NCBI GenBank assembly: GCA_025934615.1
Contig: JAICXS010000192.1
Coordinates: forward strand, 1 to 5,183
DNA: 5,183 nucleotides
Source: Nitrospiraceae bacterium
Lineage (GTDB): Bacteria > Nitrospirota > Nitrospiria > Nitrospirales > Nitrospiraceae
Direction: 5' to 3'
The notes beneath the pieces were generated by a model, which was not told the origin of the DNA, did no database searches, and was given only the letters and a program-made list of their open reading frames with translations. The translations under genes and the position numbers were made by a program. This document shows positions 1 to 5,183 of the stretch, in pieces (position 1 is the first letter of the stretch; every line of letters begins with the position of its first letter).

Positions 1-1
1 G

Positions 2-2224
2 CTCATTGTCGTTTTGATGCTGTTGTTGTCGGCACTGTGCGTGGGCGACGGTGCCAGGCGGCTCGCCCAAGGCGATTATGCAGAACCCGATCTGCTCGGT
101 AGCTGCATCGCGACCGTATTGGGAATCGCGGCGATTGGATTGCTTCTAACCGCGTTATCCTATTCCAGCGTCTTGAACTCCGTCGTATACGCATTGGGCA
201 TGGTGGTCGTGCTGGTTTTGAGCCATCGGCGGTTGGCTGTCCACGCGCGGTCTCTGGGGAGCTGGTTGTCCAGCGAAGAAAAAGTCGCGCTTCCAATTTG
301 GATCGCGGCTGGCGCGATGGTCAGTGGGATTCTGATAAATATCTTGATGTCTACCCAGTTCGGCAACGAAGTCGATACCCTCGGGGTGTACATGTACATC
401 CCCTCGTATGTGGGGACGTACGGAGGGTGGACGCACGATGTGCAGCAATACATATGGGCGGTGATGCCGAACACATCGGCGATATTGGCTAGCGTCCCTT
501 ATGTACTAAGTGGTCCTACTGGCGCCCAGTTCTTCAATTCAATAGGTACCGTACTGATCGCGCTGCTCATCTATGCGTTCTGTAGGCCAAGATCCGGAGC
601 CATAAATGCCTTGCTGGCCGCGATAGGCTGGCTCTGCTTACCGGTCGTGGTCCAAGAGTCCTCTACTCTACACGTCGACACATTCTTGGCACTGTTCATG
701 TTTGCCGCCCTGGTCTATCTAAACGACACGCGCGTCCCAAGCACTCGACCTTGGGCGGTCGGCCTGATAGCGGGCCTGTTGATCAGTGCGGCGGTCGCTA
801 CGAAGTTAATGGGCTGGATAATCTGTCCGGTACTTTTGTTGTTTGTCTTCGTACATTTTGCACGTAAGCAGGGCTACGTCTGGTGTGTCCGCGTCTCCGT
901 GGCTGCCGTGGTCGTCGTGCTCCTGGCTGGTGGTTTCCAGTACTGGTATGCGCTTGCCGTGACGGGTAACCCCATATATCCGTACTACAACGCCATCTTC
1001 CACTCGCCATACTTCCCACTCAATAATTTCGTTGACCACTCAAACGGTGACAACTTCAACTGGCAATTGCCTTTCTCGCTTACTTTCCATGCTGAAAAGT
1101 TTGCCTTCGCCGGTCCGGGAGGCAGCGGTTATCAGTGGCTCCTCTTCTTGCCGGCTGGCCTCATGTTCATGCTCCTCAAGGATGGACATCGGAGTCGGTG
1201 GTTCGGTTTAGCAGGCCTTTGGTTCGCGTTCTTCGTCCTGCTGCCGGAGCAGTTCTTGCGGTATTTAATACCTGCGTTCCCGTTCCTATCTGTGTTTATC
1301 GCAGAAGTTGGTGCACAGCCGGGCATCGCGATTCAAGTCATCTATAGAACCGCGATGATCGCCGCCATCGCTCTCGACGTGTATGCATTGCAGGGCGTTT
1401 CCAATGTCATGAAGGACATACCCTATCAGCCGATCTTCTCTCTGCAGCAGCGGGCCGAAAGTGAGCGGGACGCAGCGCCGATCGTTGCGGCAAATAAGAT
1501 CATCAACGCCATTGAATCGAGGCCCGTGAACGTGCTGTATGCCTCGAAAGGTGAAGCCGCAGAACTGCGCGGTACCGGATTCTACCCGTCCTGGCTCAGT
1601 CCAAAGATCGCCGAGGAAATGCAGTCCGCCACTACCCCCGCAGCCATAGGTGACTTCGTAGGCCGGCATAACATCAGCTATATCATCCTAGAAACAGCGG
1701 TCGATAAGCATGGGAATGCACAGTCGGCGGAGATGATCGAATTCTGCCGCAACCACGGTGATTTGATCACGAGGGTCGGACACATCCTCTTGTATCGGAT
1801 AGACCCGGAATATACATATCAACATGAGGCAGTTCTGAATCCTACGCTCGACAACCAAGCGTCCGGCTGGACATTCTCAAAGCCTGGTAAGCCGCAGTAT
1901 GTGACGGGGCTGGGCTTTTCCTTGGCGAACAACGAGAAGATTGTCCAACAGATTGGGACTGAGAATCTAAAGAGTAACAGTGTCTATCATTTCGATGCGA
2001 CCGTGAATTGCACCGATGCGAAGGGATGGGTGATACCCATGATCTTCTGGTGGTCGGGGAAGAGCACCAGCATATCGAGTACGCTGTATTTCTGTTCGCG
2101 AGTAGGGCCGCTGGAGATCCACGAAGATTTTGTATCTCCCGAAGGCGTGACAGGTGGGCGTGTGTCGCTATCCGCGAATAATGGTGCGGAAGTCGCGATA
2201 TCGCGGATTTCCGTGCGTTACTGA
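2..2224 (+). CDS. GT-C-type glycosyltransferase-like polytopic membrane protein with C-terminal beta-rich domain (5' partial)
   Basis: Probable inner-membrane sugar transferase using a polyprenyl-linked donor, of the ArnT/PMT-like GT-C kind; donor and acceptor are unknown. The frame is open to the left edge, and a TTG at 14 is only the first possible start inside the window, so the N-terminus is probably missing. Counting residues from that TTG, about 13 hydrophobic segments lie between 1 and 460. Family-like marks are D121 in a D-x(4)-Y-x-x-P loop (candidate catalytic acid), P152 in the next loop, H220-V-D222, K264 after a small-residue helix, G318-N-P-I-Y-P with N326, and R416-Y-L-I-P. Residues 470-600 are soluble. 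Residues 606-736 look like a beta-sandwich, opening N-P-T-L-D then G-W and rich in Ser/Thr and aromatics, resembling carbohydrate-binding modules. First gene of a likely operon with the deacetylase 66 bases downstream. The GT-C class is fairly secure; the exact reaction is not. Confidence 0.8.
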   Translation, partial: LIVVLMLLLSALCVGDGARRLAQGDYAEPDLLGSCIATVLGIAAIGLLLTALSYSSVLNSVVYALGMVVVLVLSHRRLAVHARSLGSWLSSEEKVALPIWIAAGAMVSGILINILMSTQFGNEVDTLGVYMYIPSYVGTYGGWTHDVQQYIWAVMPNTSAILASVPYVLSGPTGAQFFNSIGTVLIALLIYAFCRPRSGAINALLAAIGWLCLPVVVQESSTLHVDTFLALFMFAALVYLNDTRVPSTRPWAVGLIAGLLISAAVATKLMGWIICPVLLLFVFVHFARKQGYVWCVRVSVAAVVVVLLAGGFQYWYALAVTGNPIYPYYNAIFHSPYFPLNNFVDHSNGDNFNWQLPFSLTFHAEKFAFAGPGGSGYQWLLFLPAGLMFMLLKDGHRSRWFGLAGLWFAFFVLLPEQFLRYLIPAFPFLSVFIAEVGAQPGIAIQVIYRTAMIAAIALDVYALQGVSNVMKDIPYQPIFSLQQRAESERDAAPIVAANKIINAIESRPVNVLYASKGEAAELRGTGFYPSWLSPKIAEEMQSATTPAAIGDFVGRHNISYIILETAVDKHGNAQSAEMIEFCRNHGDLITRVGHILLYRIDPEYTYQHEAVLNPTLDNQASGWTFSKPGKPQYVTGLGFSLANNEKIVQQIGTENLKSNSVYHFDATVNCTDAKGWVIPMIFWWSGKSTSISSTLYFCSRVGPLEIHEDFVSPEGVTGGRVSLSANNGAEVAISRISVRY
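383..403. repeat. Palindromic sequence inside the GT-C gene
   Basis: A perfect 12-base palindrome TGTACATGTACA (387-398) is flanked by GGGG on the left and CCCC on the right, with a single extra T at 399. It lies in coding sequence just after the codon for D121 and encodes the conserved-looking Y-x-Y-I-P loop, so protein constraint may explain most of it. No regulatory role is claimed. Confidence 0.35.
2187..2213. repeat. Imperfect inverted repeat at the 3' end of the GT-C gene
   Basis: A perfect 12-base palindrome, CGCGATATCGCG at 2194-2205, is flanked by short arms CGGAA (2187-2191) and TTCCG (2209-2213) separated by two and three unpaired bases. It lies within the last codons of the membrane protein, ending 8 bases before the stop codon, and has no T-tract after it. 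It could form a cruciform or an mRNA hairpin just before the deacetylase gene, but it may equally be chance in coding sequence. No function is claimed. Confidence 0.4.
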
Positions 2225-2273
2225 GACGCTGCCTGTGAGCGAAGCCTTCACCACTACGACAAGTGTGACAGTC

Positions 2274-2283
2274 GAGGGATAGG
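2274..2283 (+). promoter_or_regulatory. Ribosome binding site of the PIG-L deacetylase gene
   Basis: The purine-rich run GAGGGATAGG contains two Shine-Dalgarno-like cores. The nearer AGG leaves 7 bases before the ATG at 2291, which supports that start. It sits at the end of the 66-base gap after the membrane protein gene, and no convincing promoter boxes were seen in that gap. Confidence 0.6.
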
Positions 2284-2290
2284 TATAAGC

Positions 2291-3073
2291 ATGGGCACTC
2301 CGGAAAAGGCTCCGGCTGTACTTCTAATACTGCCTCATCACGACGATGAGTTCTTCATGGCCAATGCCGTCCTCAAGTGGCGACAGAATGGCACAAGGGT
2401 TGCGGTCGCGTACTTGACGCACGGCAGCATGTATGGCGCGTCGACCGAGACTCGCATCAAAGAGAGCGATGCGGCGTTGAGTTGGTTGGGTATTCTTCCT
2501 GAAGATGTCCATCAGATCGGGATACAGGACGGAATATTTGACGGTAGCCTCCATCTCAATATGGCCGCCGGGTATCAAGCGCTATGCAAGCTCTCGTCAC
2601 GCTATCAGTTCGAGGAGATCTGTGTACTCGCGTGGGAGGGAGGGCATCAGGATCATGACTGTGCGCACTATCTTGGCGTCCTGTTGGCGCGCCTGCATGC
2701 CAAGGGTGCGATCGTCCGAGAATTTCCCGCCTACAATGCCTATCTGCGACGCAAGCCGTTCTTCAACGTCATGGCACTGATCCCCAGGCACGCCGAGGTG
2801 TCCACAGCCACGGTGAGTTTGGGCGAACGATTCACGCTGTTAACGATGATCAGGTTCTATCGGTCGCAGCGCCGGACATTTTTGGGCCTGCTTCCCGGCT
2901 TGTTGGCGCGCTTCTTTCTGTGGAGAAACATACAATCGAGGCGTGTGGAGGGCATCGACTATCGAAACCCGCCGCATGGTGGCGGTTTGCTGTACGAGCG
3001 TCGATTCACGATGAAGTTCGCTCTCGTGCGACAGGCCATCGAAAGCCTAGATCTGCAAGTGCGTTCGAGCTGA
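2291..3073 (+). CDS. PIG-L/LmbE family zinc-dependent N-deacetylase
   Basis: Predicted metal-dependent hydrolase that removes an acetyl group from an N-acetylated sugar, as family members do on GlcNAc-phosphatidylinositol, GlcNAc-inositol or GlcNAc-malate. It has 260 residues, normal for the family. The N-terminal strand leads into P15-H-H-D-D-E20, the family's P-H-P-D-D-E motif with His in place of the second Pro. By comparison with MshB, H16 and D19 would bind zinc and D18 would be the general base. The second motif H119-Q-D-H122 follows a W-E-G-G turn and supplies the third ligand, H122, with H119 near the active site. No signal peptide is seen, so it is likely cytoplasmic. Residues 180-215 hold a basic, hydrophobic stretch (R-F-Y-R, then G-L-L-P-G-L-L-A-R-F-F-L-W) that might contact the membrane. 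Start ATG is backed by a good ribosome binding site. Operon context suggests an amino sugar of a surface glycan as substrate; this is inferred. Confidence 0.88.
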   Translation: MGTPEKAPAVLLILPHHDDEFFMANAVLKWRQNGTRVAVAYLTHGSMYGASTETRIKESDAALSWLGILPEDVHQIGIQDGIFDGSLHLNMAAGYQALCKLSSRYQFEEICVLAWEGGHQDHDCAHYLGVLLARLHAKGAIVREFPAYNAYLRRKPFFNVMALIPRHAEVSTATVSLGERFTLLTMIRFYRSQRRTFLGLLPGLLARFFLWRNIQSRRVEGIDYRNPPHGGGLLYERRFTMKFALVRQAIESLDLQVRSS

Positions 3074-3100
3074 TGATGGACAAGTAGCAGACTGATATCC

Positions 3101-3988
3101 GTGAGTCCGAGTACCTCCGAGATCGAATATCAGCGAGTATCCGCAAGTGACGTGGAACTCGATAGCTTGGTTGCATTGTTCCGGGCCGTCTGGCCCAAGC
3201 TGGGCGCACTCGACAAGGACTATTTCAGATGGATGTATCGCGCAAACCCTCGCGGCGCGGCCATAGGGACCAATGCTTGGTGCGATGGCAAGATCGTCGG
3301 CCACTATGTCGTTATTCCATTGGGCGCCATTCGCCACGGTGTGACTGTCTGCGGGGCGTTGTCGCTCAACACAGCGGTCCACCCCGACTATCAGGGGCGT
3401 GGGATATTCACAGTACTTGCGCAGAAGACATTGGCAGACGCTCATGACTCTGGTGTCGACCATATCGTCGGAGTCGCGAATACGAACAGCACTCCTGGGT
3501 TCATCCGCAAATTGGGCTTCCAGTTGGTTGGGCCTTTGCAGGCGCGATTCGTGATGACCTTCCCCAACCTCGCGGGTGAATGCCGGTCTGAGTCTCTTGA
3601 CTGGCAGCGCGCCTGGAACGCCGACGACTATCGCTGGCGTCTAATGAACCCGGCTGCCGAATACCGATGGAGCGGTGGACGTCGTGGCTTGGTATGGTGC
3701 GCCAGGACGCGGGTCTTCGGTATACAGGCGATCATGGAACACAAGGTGCCGGATGAGTACCGGGAGATCGTCATCTCCATCGCACGGCACGGTACGTGGG
3801 CTCCTTTGAGACTGTGGATCGGCCTCGAGCCGACCGAGTTGGGCGGCATCGAACCGCATGGTTATGATCTGCCTCAAATGTTCAGACGTTCGCCGCTGAA
3901 CCTCATCTTCAAGCCCTTGCGGAACGAGGATGCGGGCGTCGCGCCTAAGAGGGTGAGGTTTGCTTTGGCGGATTTCGACGCTTTCTAG
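3101..3988 (+). CDS. GNAT-family N-acyltransferase, glycan-locus type with degenerate second GNAT-like half
   Basis: Likely transfers an acyl group from acyl-CoA (or acyl-ACP) to an amine; given the deacetylase 27 bases upstream, an amino sugar is the best guess. It has 295 residues. An early block D40-Y-F-R-W44-x(4)-N-P50 leads into strands ending G67-H-Y-V-V-I-P73. Motif A is V93-H-P-D-Y-Q-G-R-G-I-F103, matching Q-x-x-G-x-[GA] except that Phe replaces the last small residue. N127-x-N-S and F134-x(3)-L-G-F140 close the acyltransferase domain. The second half repeats the opening block as D176-Y-R-W-x(3)-N-P184, suggesting a degenerate tandem GNAT unit, and the protein ends with an L-A-D-F-D-A-F tail. 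GTG at 3101 is the first usable start: the frame is stopped at 3074-3076 and no ATG follows soon. Its ribosome binding site is weak, so translation is perhaps coupled to the deacetylase. It seems homologous to the convergent GNAT gene at 4035-5114. Confidence 0.8.
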   Translation: MSPSTSEIEYQRVSASDVELDSLVALFRAVWPKLGALDKDYFRWMYRANPRGAAIGTNAWCDGKIVGHYVVIPLGAIRHGVTVCGALSLNTAVHPDYQGRGIFTVLAQKTLADAHDSGVDHIVGVANTNSTPGFIRKLGFQLVGPLQARFVMTFPNLAGECRSESLDWQRAWNADDYRWRLMNPAAEYRWSGGRRGLVWCARTRVFGIQAIMEHKVPDEYREIVISIARHGTWAPLRLWIGLEPTELGGIEPHGYDLPQMFRRSPLNLIFKPLRNEDAGVAPKRVRFALADFDAF

Positions 3989-4014
3989 GCGTTAGGAATT
4001 CTGTCCAGACTGCA

Positions 4015-4024
4015 TCCGCGCGGA
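4015..4024. repeat. Short palindrome in the convergent gap
   Basis: TCCGCGCGGA is a perfect 10-base palindrome in the 46-base gap (3989-4034) between the two convergent GNAT genes. It has no loop and no flanking T-run on either strand, so it is not a convincing intrinsic terminator. Nothing else recognisable lies in this gap. Confidence 0.3.
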
Positions 4025-4034
4025 AGACATTGGC

Positions 4035-5114
4035 TTATAGATCATCGGAGTCGATCCACATCAGGTGCCAATGCTCTTCTTGGAGCAACTCTCGTTCATC
4101 GAGGTCGTCAGCAAGCTTCTTTAGAATTAAGAAGAAAGTACGGGGTGATCTAAGAAACCCATGTCGGATAAGCCCATACCTTTTGCTGCAATGACGACTC
4201 ATCATGACGACGATCATCTCAGCACCTGAAACTCGGGCCAAAGTACTTATCTCGCGCTCCAGCATCGAAAAGCCACCCAATACGGTCGGGGTTACCATCA
4301 CATCGAGGATGGCAAGGCAGGGTATACCCTCCAGCACCGTGAAACGGGTCAGGCAGACGGCGACGATTGCGTCCTCAGAACGCAACGTGATGAATTTGTA
4401 ATCGGTCCCCGGCGCGCCGGTACGCCAGCTCATGAACGCCATATCTTTTACGAGTACATTCCGGAAGGACTTGCGCCACATGTTGAAGAAGGCGGTATAG
4501 CCTTCCGAAGCCAGGAACTCCGAGCGGGATAAGACCTGAGACTTCAAGCCCGCAAGATTCGTTTTCGGAATCCCGGTCAGGAAGTTATAGACCGAGATAA
4601 GTGCATTCACAGGTGGAGCGAGCAGGGCGGGATTGCGCGAACGAAGCAGGGTATCCGCTTTGAGAACCTTGATATACATGGGCAGCGGAAATGCGATTTT
4701 CCAGCCCACCTTCAGGTGACCCGGGATGACTTCCTTCCGGATCGGGTAACCGGTCGTGAAATCAATCCCGCTCGACTTGAGCTGTTCGGTCGAATAGTGT
4801 CCCAATTTTGTGAATACACCCTGACCGCGTGAAGCTGGACTGGTCATGACATCACACACCATCCCGCTACGCTTCAGGCTGCCCCCGATGTCGTAAGGAT
4901 ATGGGATGGCGGCATAGTAACCGACGAGACGGGAATCGTCGTGAGCAACATATTCATAACTGCTGACGGCATCTGGAAATGCCTGGAACTTCCAACGATA
5001 GTGTTCCAGGGTAACCGCCGAGGTACCGCGGCATTCGGGGAAGCAGTCCAGGAAAAGCTCGCGTTGCAGCTCGATTTCTCTTGCTCGCTCGAATCGCGAA
5101 AAATTGAGCGCCAT
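4035..5114 (-). CDS. GNAT-family acyltransferase, two GNAT-like halves
   Basis: Predicted acyl-CoA-dependent acyltransferase of 359 residues; the substrate is unknown, probably an amino sugar of a surface glycan. The first half has H38-Y-R-W41, G65-Y-Y-A-A-I-P71 and motif A as T91-S-P-A-S-R-G-Q-G-V-F101 with Phe at the last loop position, then T121-G-Y-P and a G-W pair at 137-138. The second half (about 224-335) opens D224-x-A-F-M-S-W230, contains I269-L-D271-V-M-V, and ends G319-F-L-R-S-P324, which looks like a degenerate second GNAT fold. The C-terminus carries H350-L-M-W-I-D-S-D357. Start ATG overlaps the upstream reductase stop by one base (TGATG), with a partial GGTGG ribosome site 9 bases away inside that gene, so co-translation is likely. 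The last codons (about 4098-4140) are visibly AT-richer than the rest. The GNAT class is fairly secure; the reaction is not. Confidence 0.8.
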   Translation of the reverse strand: MALNFSRFERAREIELQRELFLDCFPECRGTSAVTLEHYRWKFQAFPDAVSSYEYVAHDDSRLVGYYAAIPYPYDIGGSLKRSGMVCDVMTSPASRGQGVFTKLGHYSTEQLKSSGIDFTTGYPIRKEVIPGHLKVGWKIAFPLPMYIKVLKADTLLRSRNPALLAPPVNALISVYNFLTGIPKTNLAGLKSQVLSRSEFLASEGYTAFFNMWRKSFRNVLVKDMAFMSWRTGAPGTDYKFITLRSEDAIVAVCLTRFTVLEGIPCLAILDVMVTPTVLGGFSMLEREISTLARVSGAEMIVVMMSRHCSKRYGLIRHGFLRSPRTFFLILKKLADDLDERELLQEEHWHLMWIDSDDL

Positions 5115-5183
5115 CAGTACAGGCCACCGTTCACATGCATCACTTGGCCTGTCGTGAATCCGCTGCTCTCATCGAGAAGGTAC
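5114..5183 (-). CDS. FabG-like short-chain dehydrogenase/reductase, C-terminal fragment
   Basis: Only the last 22 codons are in the window; the gene enters from the right edge. The visible tail reads D-E-S-S-G-F-T-T-G-Q-V-M-H-V-N-G-G-L-Y. This is the standard end of classical SDR enzymes of the 3-oxoacyl-ACP reductase type, where the T-G-x-x-x-x-V-N/D-G-G segment closes the Rossmann-fold core. The catalytic Tyr-x-x-x-Lys and the cofactor-binding glycine motif lie outside the window, so activity cannot be judged. Its TGA overlaps the ATG of the downstream GNAT gene by one base, so the two form one operon and probably one pathway. It may reduce a sugar or a 3-oxoacyl chain that the GNAT protein then uses or modifies; this is inference. 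Confidence 0.8.
   Translation of the reverse strand, partial: YLLDESSGFTTGQVMHVNGGLY

Noticed and set aside
14..16. TTG at 14 as the true start of the membrane protein
   Set aside because: The same frame is open to the window edge (L-I-V-V upstream, hydrophobic), no ribosome site can be seen, and the first membrane helix would be cut short; the start is more likely outside the window.
383..403. Palindrome near position 390 as an operator site
   Set aside because: It lies deep in coding sequence far from any gene start and encodes a loop that seems conserved in the family.
1286..1669. A 127-codon open frame on the minus strand inside the GT-C gene
   Set aside because: It is antisense to a well-supported membrane protein and its translation shows no recognisable domain; it is explained by the codon pattern of the real gene.
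2235..2282. A 15-codon frame GTG...TAG in the gap between the GT-C and deacetylase genes
   Set aside because: Too short, no good ribosome site before it, and it runs through the deacetylase's own ribosome binding region; no recognisable peptide.
3047..3463. A 138-codon minus-strand open frame across the deacetylase end and the first GNAT gene
   Set aside because: It overlaps two well-supported genes on the opposite strand and its Cys/Arg-rich translation shows no family features.

Overview
The window is an ordinary-looking bacterial stretch of mid-range GC (around 55 % by eye on sampled lines). It carries five protein genes that look like part of a surface-glycan (exopolysaccharide, O-antigen or glycolipid) biosynthesis region. 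Both outer genes run off the window. Gene density, short gaps, a GTG start and family content fit a Gram-negative bacterium, perhaps a beta- or gammaproteobacterium. The sequence gives no firm taxonomic marker, so this is only a guess.

Left part, plus strand (2-3988): a large polytopic GT-C-type glycosyltransferase-like membrane protein with a soluble C-terminal beta-rich domain (5' end missing). It is followed by a PIG-L/LmbE-type zinc deacetylase (2291-3073) and a GNAT acyltransferase (3101-3988). Gaps of 66 and 27 bases suggest one transcription unit. The logical reading is that a sugar is transferred on a lipid carrier at the membrane, an N-acetyl group is removed from an amino sugar, and a new acyl group is put on by the GNAT protein.

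Right part, minus strand (4035-5183): the last 22 codons of a FabG-like short-chain dehydrogenase/reductase, joined by a one-base TGATG overlap to a second GNAT protein. This operon enters from the right and meets the left operon tail to tail, with a 46-base gap and no clear terminator.

The most interesting point is that the two convergent GNAT proteins appear to be distant members of one family. Both show an N-terminal Y-(F)-R-W block, a glycine-rich acyl-CoA loop ending in Phe, a second GNAT-like half, an R-S-P block and an Asp-x-Asp at the extreme C-terminus. One is paired with a deacetylase and the other with an oxidoreductase, which suggests two acyl-decoration modules in one glycan locus. 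No RNA genes, CRISPR, insertion sequences or phage features were seen.
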